A stretch of 5,806 bases of DNA from CAYWTX01 sp964461295 (GTDB taxonomy: Bacteria; Planctomycetota; Phycisphaerae; SM23-33), in contig CAYWTX010000085.1 of assembly GCA_964461295.1 (NCBI GenBank), positions 1-5,806 on the forward strand. The letters run 5' to 3'. Of this stretch, positions 1-5,224 are shown piece by piece. The notes under the pieces are model-generated. The model saw only the letters and a list, made by a program, of their open reading frames with translations, was not told the DNA's origin and did not search any database. The position numbers were made by a program, and so were the translations under genes. The number at the start of each line of letters is the position of its first letter. Within the stretch, counting starts at the first letter, position 1.

Positions 1-293
1 CCGGGCACGCGGAGCCTGAGAGGTCGAGACCCCGCACGGTGTCAGCGCCGGCGGCAGTCCGCCATCGACCACAGGACCGAGCCCCTTCGGTCTGCGACGA
101 ACGACGTAGTCCCCTCGGGTCCGCGCAGATCGGTCCGACGCCCTTCGCCACCCGCGACGGCCCGCGGATCGGATTGCCGCGGGTTGCCTGACGATCCTGC
201 CTTGGCGCGCGATGAGCGTACGACCGGGTCACCAAGCCCAGGCGCTCACCATGCCCGGTGAAGGATCCCCGTAGCTTGCAGGGGTCGAGGAGG
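1..293. other. Stretch without a recognisable gene
   Basis: I see no convincing coding region, tRNA or rRNA here. On the minus strand one frame stays open through roughly 1-200, but its product is a run of Arg, Gly and Pro typical of GC-rich non-coding DNA, and no family is recognisable. The only structures seen are short inverted repeats: a perfect 7-bp one at 161-183 (listed separately), a weaker ACCGGG/CCCGGT pair around 223-260, and CCCC/GGGG around the GTAGCTTGCA segment near 267-284. Their role is unknown. Confidence 0.5.
161..183. repeat. Perfect inverted repeat, 7-bp arms
   Basis: CCCGCGG at 161-167 is the exact reverse complement of CCGCGGG at 177-183, with a 9-nt loop. There is no T-tract on either side, so an intrinsic terminator is not supported. 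It could be a protein-binding site, a relic of an element end, or chance in GC-rich DNA. Confidence 0.35.
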
Positions 294-649
294 TCACTCC
301 CACTCAATCATTAACAGCTTCGGTAATTCGTTGTCTGGCTTGATGGTTGCCTCGCAACGCCTGAGTTTTGCCGTCATCCTTACCGTCATTCTGACTGGGA
401 TCCCCAAGCGCAGCATTCACCATCATTCGACATCTATCGAGGACAGTCGGCACTTCCACGATGGCCAGCCTTCGAGATCTATCAAGGTCTATCGCGTCCT
501 CGCATGCGTTCCCCGAAGGCGTGAGCAGCCCCCTTGCTCCTCGTGAAGAGATCAAGAGGACGCTGGCATCAAACGCCTCAAGTTGTTGTCGCATCGAGTC
601 TTTCTGCACGACTTTCTGCCGTCACGACGCCGCCGAACGGGCGGCGCGC
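294..649 (-). other. Region downstream of higA with weak minus-strand reading frames
   Basis: This stretch is visibly less GC-rich than the rest and contains no gene I recognise. Two minus-strand frames are possible. One runs from a GTG at 609 to a stop at 304 and encodes 101 residues (VQKDSMRQQLEAFDAS at its start). The other runs from an ATG at 416 to a stop at 294 and encodes 40 residues ending PKLLMIEWE. Neither has a clear Shine-Dalgarno sequence. They overlap each other, so at most one is real. If the 101-residue frame is real it would be a third gene behind higBA, 40 nt after the higA stop and beyond the hairpin at 628-646. It may equally be decayed sequence. Confidence 0.3.
628..646 (-). 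terminator. GC-rich hairpin just after higA
   Basis: CGCCGCC (628-634) pairs perfectly with GGCGGCG (640-646) around a 5-nt loop GAACG, giving a 7-bp stem that begins about 3 nt after the higA stop codon on the minus strand. No U-run follows, so it is not a classical intrinsic terminator. Position and strength suggest a 3'-end structure for the higBA transcript, or an RNA-stability element. Confidence 0.4.
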
Positions 650-970
650 TCAGTGCGCATCCGCCGTCTCCTCGATTGTTTCCTTCCACGGCCTGATCTT
701 CGCAAGCGTCTTTGCCAAGCCCGCCTTCGCGACCGCAGTATCGAAGTCGGCCTGCAGGCGGAGCCACCAGCCATCCGAGAGACCGAAGAAGCGGCACAGC
801 CGCAGATCGGTGTCCGCGGTGATGGCGCGCTTGCCGGCAACGATCTCGCCGATGCGCTGCGCGGGCACGCCGATCTCCTTTGCCAGGCGGTAGTTGCTCA
901 TGCTCAAGGGCTTGAGGAACTCCTCGGCGAGCATTTCGCCGGGTGACACCGGCTTGAGTTTCCTGCTCAT
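650..970 (-). CDS. higA: HigA-family antitoxin, XRE-type DNA-binding protein
   Basis: This 106-residue protein is the antitoxin of a type II toxin-antitoxin pair. It would bind and neutralise HigB and repress the operon promoter. It shows the usual HigA layout: an N-terminal segment SPGEMLAEEFLKPLSMS (about residues 9-25), a Cro/C1-type helix-turn-helix over roughly 24-60 (LAKEIGVPAQRIGEIVAGKR), then the family signature ITADTDLRLCRFFG and the GWWLRLQADFD segment near 67-77. Many relatives read HPGEIL at the first motif; here it is SPGEML, a minor change. The ATG at 970 follows the higB stop by 11 nt, with GAGG about 10 nt upstream as a ribosome-binding site. Length is normal for the family and no disruption is seen. 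The toxin-first order is typical of higBA. Confidence 0.93.
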   Translation of the reverse strand: MSRKLKPVSPGEMLAEEFLKPLSMSNYRLAKEIGVPAQRIGEIVAGKRAITADTDLRLCRFFGLSDGWWLRLQADFDTAVAKAGLAKTLAKIRPWKETIEETADAH

Positions 971-981
971 GTCGTTCTGCC

Positions 982-1263
982 TCAGTGATAGTCCACGATC
1001 TCGACGTCTTCGGCATCGCTACCCGTCCAGCGAAAGCAGATGCGGAACTGGTCATTCACCCGCAGGCTCCACTGGCCGACGCGATCGCCTTTCAGCTGCT
1101 CGAGCCGGTTGGCCGGCGGCGCGCGCAGGTCATCAATGCGGCGCGCAAGGTCGAGTTGCTTCAGCTTGCGCAGCGCCGGACGCTCGATGTTGGCGAAGCG
1201 CGCCACGCGCCGCAGCTGGAACAGAGCCTCAGTGTCGGCGCACTTGAACGATCGAATCGCCAC
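982..1263 (-). CDS. higB: HigB-family toxin, RelE superfamily mRNA interferase
   Basis: This 93-residue protein is a RelE/HigB-type toxin, expected to cleave mRNA at the ribosome and to be held in check by the adjacent HigA. The family pattern is clear: an N-terminal IRSFKCADTEALF, a central IERPALRKLKQLD and DLRAPPANRLEQLKGDR, and the C-terminal core SLRVNDQFRICFRW followed by VEIVDYH. Relatives usually have QWRICFRW; here Trp is replaced by Phe. The start is GTG at 1263, since no in-frame ATG fits the family N-terminus. No Shine-Dalgarno sequence precedes it and the best -10 hexamer lies only 7 nt upstream, so the mRNA may be leaderless. The gene is intact and heads a two-gene operon with higA. 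Confidence 0.93.
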   Translation of the reverse strand: MAIRSFKCADTEALFQLRRVARFANIERPALRKLKQLDLARRIDDLRAPPANRLEQLKGDRVGQWSLRVNDQFRICFRWTGSDAEDVEIVDYH

Positions 1264-1270
1264 GAAACAA

Positions 1271-1299
1271 ATAATAACGCAGTGCGTGATTAACGAAAA
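1271..1299 (-). promoter_or_regulatory. Candidate higBA promoter
   Basis: On the minus strand TATTAT (1276-1271) is a good -10 hexamer, with a weak -35 TTTTCG (1299-1294) at an ideal 17-bp spacing. Transcription would begin very near the higB GTG. The stretch is AT-rich compared with its surroundings. This is inference from sequence only. Confidence 0.45.
1277..1287. promoter_or_regulatory. Palindrome in the higBA promoter, probable HigA operator
   Basis: ACGCA-G-TGCGT is a perfect 5-bp inverted repeat with a single central base, sitting in the spacer between the candidate -35 and -10 of higB. Antitoxins of the HigA family commonly autorepress by binding a palindrome at this place. Binding here could also affect the divergent gene starting at 1312, since the intergenic gap is only 48 bp. 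Confidence 0.5.
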
Positions 1300-1311
1300 G
1301 CGTGACTATCA

Positions 1312-1524
1312 ATGACCAGGCCCTCAGCACACAAGTGGGCGTTCGCGCCGCGCTGTCGCCGTCACGCCTTCGGCTGGCGCTCGCAACCGGCCGTGCAGCG
1401 GGTCAGGGAAGCCAGCGCCGAGATCCAGACGGTTGCGAGGCAAGCCCCGGCATTGGCCGCTGCCGGCGCGGTCCTATTCGTGGAGAAGGTGTCGCGTGCG
1501 CTCGAACAAGTCGACAGGGGATAG
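1312..1524 (+). pseudogene. N-terminal fragment of a conserved hypothetical protein (DUF6880-like)
   Basis: The first 68 or so codons, starting MTRPSAHKWAF, resemble the N-terminus of a conserved hypothetical family I recall as DUF6880-like: a segment RRHAFGWRSQPAVQRVREA (residues about 16-34), then AEIQTVAR, then AGAVLFVEKVSRALEQVD (about 51-68). In intact relatives the protein continues for several hundred residues after ALEQVD with a Ser/Gly-rich stretch. Here the frame runs into the oriIS-like module at 1517 and stops at once (TAG, 1522-1524). The function of the family is unknown to me. No strong Shine-Dalgarno sequence precedes the ATG. The truncation point coincides with the module boundary, so the element or a later rearrangement cut the gene. 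The family name is from memory; the truncation is seen in the sequence. Confidence 0.6.
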
Positions 1525-1629
1525 GAAATTCAAACGCCCTCATCCTGGCCTGGCGCAAGCGGCGGGTCGGATCCAAGGCGGCTGAACGGCGCGAAGCTGA
1601 CCCGCTTCTCGCACCGGGCCGTGTCTGCG
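1517..1629 (-). repeat. Copy A of a 113-bp module with an oriIS-like end
   Basis: This segment matches 5656-5768 without gaps, with about six substitutions in 113 bp, in the same orientation. Read on the minus strand it finishes with GCGTTTGAATTTCCTAT followed by CCCC (end at 1517). This is very close to the oriIS sequence I recall for ISCR elements, GCGTTTGAACTTCCTATA, the site where the HUH transposase nicks to begin rolling-circle transposition. The homology of the two copies stops at the same place on both sides, which marks this as a unit. It truncates the gene starting at 1312. The transposase fragment reads into it in frame and stops at 1530-1532. Confidence 0.75.
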
Positions 1630-1973
1630 TCCAGCACCAGGCAGTGCAGGTGAACGTTCAGATTCGCCGCCGAGCCGAAGCGCTGGATCAGCGTCACGGC
1701 CCCGCCTTGGCCGTTGCCGCCGACAGGCCCCGCCGATTCCCTCAGGTGTCGCTCGAGCACGCGCTGCACCACGCCCAGCGCCGGCGTGACCAGCTCGGGC
1801 TGCGCTGCCAACAGCAGCCGTAGCGGTATCGGCAGCGACAGAACCCACTGCCGCACCGGCACCTGCGGGATGACGTGATCCACCAGGTGCGCCGCCGTCT
1901 GCGACATGCGCCGCGCACCGCAAGACGGACAGATCCCGCGCCGCCTGCAGCTGCCGACCGTGGGCCCGGCCAC
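1530..1973 (-). pseudogene. Truncated, internally deleted IS91-family transposase
   Basis: The reading frame encodes 147 residues, from a GTG at 1973, of which about residues 8-118 are clearly IS91-family (Y2 HUH) transposase. Seen are part of the zinc-binding N-terminal domain (SCRRRGICPSCGARR, about 8-22), then QTAAHLVDHVIPQVPVRQWV and SLPIPLRLLLAA, then the HUH-type metal-binding motif in NLNVHLHCLVLD. An intact enzyme has about 350-500 residues. Missing are the first part of the zinc domain and everything after the HLH motif, including the catalytic tyrosines. After VLD at about 1630 the frame passes into the 113-bp module and adds an unrelated tail ending LAPGQDEGV. The apparent GTG start lies in or near the joint with ppk1 and is probably not native. 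The protein cannot be an active transposase. Confidence 0.85.
1951..1967. other. Junction between IS91 remnant and ppk1 fragment
   Basis: IS91-type transposase similarity on the minus strand extends to about 1950 (the CRRRG residues), while PPK1 similarity on the plus strand begins at about 1965 (GHITLKMN). The break must lie in the few bases between. The original 5' end of the transposase gene, with terIS, and the first three quarters of ppk1 are both lost here. No target duplication is expected for this element family and none was found. Confidence 0.6.
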
Positions 1974-2462
1974 ATCACCTTGAAGATGAACAGCCTGGTG
2001 GACCCCGAAGTGATCGAGGCGCTGTACGAGGCGTCCAACGCCGGTGTGCGCGTGGAGCTCATCGTGCGGGGGATCTGCTGCCTGCGGCCGGGCGTGCCGG
2101 GGATGAGCCAGAACATCACCGTGCGCTCGATCGTCGGCCGCTACCTAGAGCACGCCCGGGTGTTCAGCTTCGCCAACTACGACGGGCCCGGCCGGGGTGC
2201 CTACTTCATCGGCTCGGCCGACCTCATGCCCCGCAACCTCGATCGGCGCTTCGAGGTCATGGTGCCCGTCCGCGACCCTGCGCTGTGCGACGAGATCAGG
2301 GGCCTTCTGCGGCTCCAGCTCGCCGACACCCTGCTGGCCTGGTCGCTCGGGTCCGAGGGACGGTGGACCCGCCTCAGTGCCTCCCAGGCTGCGGAGGGCG
2401 TCAATGCCCAGGTCGAGAGCCGTCACCAGGCCGTCGAGCGGTCGCGGCGGGCGTCGCTGTGA
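1965..2462 (+). pseudogene. ppk1: 3' fragment of polyphosphate kinase gene (PPK1 C-terminal domain)
   Basis: PPK1 makes inorganic polyphosphate from ATP, reversibly. About 165 residues of the C-terminus of a roughly 700-residue enzyme remain. Clear signatures are KMNSLVDPEVIEALYEAS, the phosphate-binding LIVRGICCLRPGVPG (the Arg at about 2065-2070 matches R564 of E. coli PPK), RSIVGRYLEHARVF (His at 2151-2153 matches H592), and GSADLMPRNLDRRFEV. The N-terminal and head domains and the first PLD-like half, with the autophosphorylated histidine (H435 in E. coli), are absent, so it cannot be active. An ATG at 1875 lies upstream in frame but inside antisense transposase sequence; the native start is lost. 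The stop codon overlaps the next gene's GTG. Codon use is strongly GC-rich, as in the following two genes. Confidence 0.92.
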
Positions 2463-2932
2463 CCGTCCTGCTCCTGCGCCACGCCCAGGCCGGGTCACGG
2501 GGCGACTGGCGCGGTGACGACCGCGGGCGTCCACTCACCCGGGAGGGGCGCCGCCAGGCCGCCGATCTGGTGGAGCTGCTGGCCGAGGTGCCGCTGACGG
2601 AGATCCGCACCAGCCCGTACCGGCGCTGCATCGAGACCGTGGCCCCCACCGCCGCCCGCCTGGGGCTGCCGATCGTCGTGGACCCCGCCCTGGCCGAGGG
2701 CCCGTGCGACGAGGCCCTGGCGCTGGTCCGCTCGTCGGCGCCGGATACGGTGCTGCTGTGCTCCCATGGCGACGTGATCCCGGGCGTCCTGAACGAGCTG
2801 GTCGTCGCCGACGGGCTCGACCTCGGTGTCGCGCCACGCTGTCAGAAGGGCTCGGTGTGGTTCCTCGAGCCTCGGCCGGGGACCGACCGCTTCGCCGTGG
2901 CCGCCTACGCGCCCCCGCCATCGGGGCGCTGA
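2459..2932 (+). CDS. Histidine phosphatase family protein (MutT1 C-terminal-like / SixA-like)
   Basis: The 157-residue product has the phosphoglycerate-mutase fold signatures of the RHG branch of histidine phosphatases: LLLRHAQAG with catalytic His8 and Arg7, TSPYRRCIETV near 51-61 with a phosphate-binding Arg, Glu80, and the second active-site His103 in CSHGDVIP. It is a probable cytoplasmic phosphatase; the substrate cannot be told from sequence. The N-terminal pattern (RHAQAGSRGDWRGDDRGRPLT) and the late KGSVWFLE resemble the C-terminal domain of mycobacterial MutT1, a Nudix-RHG fusion encoded near ppk, but no Nudix domain is present here. The GTG start at 2459 overlaps the ppk1 TGA as GTGA, implying translational coupling. 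In-frame codons further upstream lie inside ppk1, and this start puts RHG at the usual position. The original promoter was lost with the front of ppk1. Confidence 0.85.
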   Translation: MTVLLLRHAQAGSRGDWRGDDRGRPLTREGRRQAADLVELLAEVPLTEIRTSPYRRCIETVAPTAARLGLPIVVDPALAEGPCDEALALVRSSAPDTVLLCSHGDVIPGVLNELVVADGLDLGVAPRCQKGSVWFLEPRPGTDRFAVAAYAPPPSGR

Positions 2933-2936
2933 GGCG

Positions 2937-4367
2937 GTGGCCCGCGTGCCGGCGGCCGGAGACGGCGGGGCCCGGCGCGCGTCCGATCCGGCCCGCCCCG
3001 GTGCGTCCGGCGTTCCCGGTGCCGGCGGTGCCCCAGGTGCCGGTGACGTTCCCGGTGCGGCCTGGCGCCCGCTGAGCGATCCCCGGGGTCCGCAGCCGAT
3101 CCACCTGCCGACGTCGCCGTTCGGACGCCTCGGGGTGGCGCATGCGGCGATCACCGCGGGCGACGCCATGGTCACGCTCTCGTTGGCCGGATCGCTGTTC
3201 TTCTCCGTGTCCGTCGACGCCGCCGTGTCCAAGGTCCTGCTGTATCTCGTGCTGAGCCTGGCCCCGTTCGCCGTCGTGGCGCCCCTGATCGGGCCCTGGA
3301 TCGACCGCTTCAGCGGGGGGCGTCGGTGGGTGGTGATCGGAACGTGCATCGCCCGGGCCGCCGTCGCCTTCCTGATGGCCGGGCTCCTGGACTCGCTGCT
3401 GCTGTTCCCGCTGGCCTTCACCATGCTCGTGCTGGCCAAGACCTATGCCGTGGCGCGCGCCTCCCTGGTGCCCGAGGTGGTGCGGACCGAGGACTACCTG
3501 GTGACGGCCAACGCCCGCCTGTCGCTGATCGCCGGCATCGCCGCGCTGGTCGGGCAGTTGCCCGCCCTGCTCGTCCGGGCCCTGGGGGGCGAGGACTGGG
3601 TGCTGCGCCTAGCGGTGGTCACGTTCCTGCTGGCGGCAGCGGCGTCGGCGCGCATCCGTAAAGTCGTGATGCCGACGACCGCGGCGCCCGGGCCCGACGG
3701 CGGCCGGACCCATGCGGTGCGGTCGGGCTGGGTGGAGCTCACGCCGGCGGTCCGCGTGGCCGTCTCGGTCATGTCGATCCTGCGGGCCCAGGTCGGCCTG
3801 CTGCTGTTCCTGGTGCTGTTCTCGTTCCGCCTGGACGGGGTGGCCACGGCCTGGTACGCGGCCGTTGCGTTGGCCGCCGCAGCGGCCACGGCGGTGGGAG
3901 CGGCACTGTCGCCCGCCCTGAAGGCGCGGGCCCCGGAGGACGTGATCCTGGCCGCCATCCCGGCCCTGGGAGGGGTGGCCGCCGCGCTGTGCGCGCTCAA
4001 CGCCGGCCCCGCCTGGACGGCCGTGCTGGCCGGCGCCATCGGGCTGGCGGCGGCGGCCGGCCGGGTGGCCTTCGACGCCGTGCTGCAGCGTGATCTGCCG
4101 CCCGCGGCGCGCAGCGCCGTGTTCGGCCGGGTGGAGACGCTCTTCCAGCTCGCCTGGGTGGCCGCCGCCCTGCTGCCGGTGGCAGTCGCCTTCCCGCGCT
4201 GGTTCGGGGCCCTGGTGATCGCCGGATCGTCGGCCGCCGCCGTGGTGATCGGGATCGTGGGGGAGCCGGCTCTGGTGTGGGTCGGCCGCCACCTCCGCCG
4301 GCTCCGGCCGGCGGGGGCGTCGTTCAGCTGGCGCCGCCCCATCGGCCCCGACGACGACGACCTCTGA
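2937..4367 (+). CDS. MFS-type multispanning membrane transporter
   Basis: From the GTG at 2937 the protein has 476 residues. Residues 1-60 are a Gly/Ala/Pro-rich, probably disordered cytoplasmic tail (PGAGGAPGAGDVPGA near 27-41). Then come about ten to twelve hydrophobic segments from residue 66 onward. A motif-A-like loop, GPLIGPWIDR then GGRRWVVIG, follows the second segment, as expected between helices 2 and 3 of the major facilitator superfamily. A central hydrophilic loop (GPDGGRTHAVRSGWVELTPAVR) separates the two halves. The C-terminus ends in the acidic run PDDDDL. The substrate cannot be predicted. The start is uncertain: GTG at 2937 or 2946 lies just behind the phosphatase stop, with GAGG nearby; an ATG at 3169 would cut the first helix. 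The 4-nt gap to the phosphatase supports co-transcription. The sequence resembles transporters I associate with GC-rich actinobacteria. Confidence 0.82.
   Translation: MARVPAAGDGGARRASDPARPGASGVPGAGGAPGAGDVPGAAWRPLSDPRGPQPIHLPTSPFGRLGVAHAAITAGDAMVTLSLAGSLFFSVSVDAAVSKVLLYLVLSLAPFAVVAPLIGPWIDRFSGGRRWVVIGTCIARAAVAFLMAGLLDSLLLFPLAFTMLVLAKTYAVARASLVPEVVRTEDYLVTANARLSLIAGIAALVGQLPALLVRALGGEDWVLRLAVVTFLLAAAASARIRKVVMPTTAAPGPDGGRTHAVRSGWVELTPAVRVAVSVMSILRAQVGLLLFLVLFSFRLDGVATAWYAAVALAAAAATAVGAALSPALKARAPEDVILAAIPALGGVAAALCALNAGPAWTAVLAGAIGLAAAAGRVAFDAVLQRDLPPAARSAVFGRVETLFQLAWVAAALLPVAVAFPRWFGALVIAGSSAAAVVIGIVGEPALVWVGRHLRRLRPAGASFSWRRPIGPDDDDL
3011..3058 (+). repeat. Short direct repeats in the transporter N-terminal coding region
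   Basis: CGTTCCCGGTGC occurs at 3011-3022 and again at 3047-3058, with further GGTGCC units between. They encode the Gly/Ala/Pro-rich tail (GVPGAGG and DVPGA). The tail probably grew by slippage of a simple GC-rich repeat, and its length may vary between strains. Confidence 0.5.
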
Positions 4368-4394
4368 GCCCGTCCGGCCCCGGTCCCCGGTGCT

Positions 4395-5090
4395 CTAGAT
4401 GACCCCGGCCTGATCGAGCGCTCGACCCCAGTCGGTCCCGCCATGTCCGGGCCCCTCCACCACCTCAAGCACGGTCCGCCCCCCGCGCCTTGACTCGATC
4501 AGGTGGACGAAGAGCTCCGCCACGTCGCCGCGCGATACCCGCGTGCCGAGCGACAGCGGCTTGTCCCCGGTCGAAAGCACCGCCGGTCGACGCCCGGACG
4601 GCGAATCCGTCAGCAGTCCCGCCCGAACGATCACGTACGGGAATCCGCTTGCGCGTATCGCCTCCTCCGTCTTGCGTCGCCAGACCAGCGTGTTGCCCTT
4701 GATCCGGTTCAACACCCATCCCATGAACGACGGACGGTTCACCCCGAGCGCCGTCATGTACAGGACACGACCGCGGAACCCGTCCGCGTGCGCTGCGGCC
4801 AGAGCCGCCCGAACCCCCTCGTACTCCACCGCCTTGATCACGCTCTCGCTGGCCGGACGCTTGGTCACCCCGGCCATCATGACCAACTGACCCATCCCCG
4901 TCGCCGCCCCCCGCAACGTCTCGGGCTGCGTCAGGTCTCCGGCGATCACCTCGAGCCCCTGCGGCGGCTCCGCTCGCCCGGCCGCGTCGCGCACCACCGC
5001 CCGCACGAAGTGCCCCCGTGCCACCAACTGCTGCGCCAACAGTGCGCCGGTTCCCCGCGCACCGCCATACAAGAGGATGCGATCCGCCAT
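4395..5090 (-). CDS. NmrA-like NAD(P)-binding protein (atypical short-chain dehydrogenase)
   Basis: This 231-residue protein is an atypical short-chain dehydrogenase/reductase of the NmrA-like NAD(P)H-binding group. It has an N-terminal Rossmann fold with the glycine motif YGGARGTG (residues 8-15), a basic Arg30/Arg34 after the second strand that favours NADP(H), and GDLTQPETL (51-59) at the adenine-binding strand. Near 137-158 WRRKTEEAIRASGFPYVIVRAG matches the family's K-x-x-x-E and IVR segment, with Trp137 where many relatives have Tyr. Substrate and reaction are unknown; such proteins act as quinone or enone reductases, epimerase-like enzymes or redox sensors. The ATG at 5090 has a strong ribosome-binding site, GAGGGGG, 7 nt upstream. 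It is transcribed away from the HxlR gene and converges on the transporter with 27 bp between stops and no clear terminator hairpin. Confidence 0.87.
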   Translation of the reverse strand: MADRILLYGGARGTGALLAQQLVARGHFVRAVVRDAAGRAEPPQGLEVIAGDLTQPETLRGAATGMGQLVMMAGVTKRPASESVIKAVEYEGVRAALAAAHADGFRGRVLYMTALGVNRPSFMGWVLNRIKGNTLVWRRKTEEAIRASGFPYVIVRAGLLTDSPSGRRPAVLSTGDKPLSLGTRVSRGDVAELFVHLIESRRGGRTVLEVVEGPGHGGTDWGRALDQAGVI

Positions 5091-5174
5091 CTCGGTACCC
5101 CCTCGCTCAGATTGTCGGGCCAGGCGACGAGCGAGCCCGCAGCCAACTGAGACTCAGACTAACTCCCTTGCTTC

Positions 5175-5202
5175 ATTATGGGAAGTAGTTACCTTTTGGT
5201 AA
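5175..5202 (-). promoter_or_regulatory. Candidate promoter of the NmrA-like gene
   Basis: On the minus strand CATAAT (5180-5175) matches the -10 consensus at five of six positions, and TTACCA (5202-5197) matches -35 at four of six, with 16 bp between. The -35 lies inside the inverted repeat at 5188-5203, so a bound repressor would block RNA polymerase. No equally good promoter was found for the HxlR gene on the plus strand. Confidence 0.55.
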
Positions 5203-5203
5203 C
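5188..5203. promoter_or_regulatory. Perfect inverted repeat, probable HxlR operator
   Basis: GTTACC-TTTT-GGTAAC is a perfect 6-bp inverted repeat with a 4-bp centre, in the 134-bp gap between the divergent genes and 21 bp before the HxlR-family start codon. Winged-helix dimers of this family bind such palindromes between themselves and the gene they control. It covers the -35 of the NmrA-like gene, implying repression, and could also autoregulate the regulator. Confidence 0.65.
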
Positions 5204-5206
5204 CTA

Positions 5207-5221
5207 GTTTCCGAAAGGAAC
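5207..5221 (+). promoter_or_regulatory. Ribosome-binding site of the HxlR gene in a small GNRA-loop hairpin
   Basis: AAGGAA (5215-5220) is the ribosome-binding site, with its GGA 5 nt before the ATG at 5225, and settles this start. Its GGAA half (5217-5220) pairs with TTCC (5209-5212) around a GAAA tetraloop (5213-5216). The stem is only 4 bp, so any masking effect would be mild. Confidence 0.45.
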
Positions 5222-5224
5222 CCC

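Noticed and set aside
220..290. Possible tRNA or structured RNA from several short inverted repeats
   Set aside because: No cloverleaf, T-loop or anticodon arm can be aligned.
294..416. Minus-strand 40-codon frame ending IEWE, reminiscent of the GMP synthase C-terminus
   Set aside because: Only the last four residues resemble GuaA; the upstream residues do not match, so it is not called guaA.
304..609. Minus-strand frame of 101 codons downstream of higA
   Set aside because: No recognised family, no ribosome-binding site, GTG start, mixed codon use and overlap with another frame. Kept only as a note in the region entry.
461..946. Plus-strand open frame of 161 codons
   Set aside because: Antisense to higA over most of its length; the product is Arg/Ala-rich with no family features.
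552..1055. Minus-strand frame of 167 codons overlapping higA and higB
   Set aside because: Out of frame with two well-recognised genes; composition typical of a shadow frame.
1503..1509. GAACAAG as the IS91 target site for copy A
   Set aside because: It lies about 7 bp inside the host gene rather than at the module boundary, and its codons (LEQ) fit the host protein.
1302..1823. Plus-strand frame of 173 codons across the truncated gene, the module and the transposase remnant
   Set aside because: It crosses several unrelated segments and is antisense to the IS91 transposase; no coherent protein.
1875..1964. Upstream in-frame extension of the ppk1 fragment to an ATG at 1875
   Set aside because: These codons are antisense to the IS91 transposase, so they are not native PPK1 sequence.
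2495..3439. Long minus-strand frame of 314 codons
   Set aside because: GC-rich shadow of the phosphatase and transporter genes, with Arg/Ala/Pro/Gly-rich low-complexity product.
4368..4394. Bidirectional terminator between the converging transporter and NmrA-like genes
   Set aside because: CCGG repeats are present but no stem with a T-tract could be made out.
3494..4468. Long minus-strand frame of 324 codons
   Set aside because: Antisense to the transporter and the end of the NmrA-like gene; Ala/Thr/Arg-rich with no domain.
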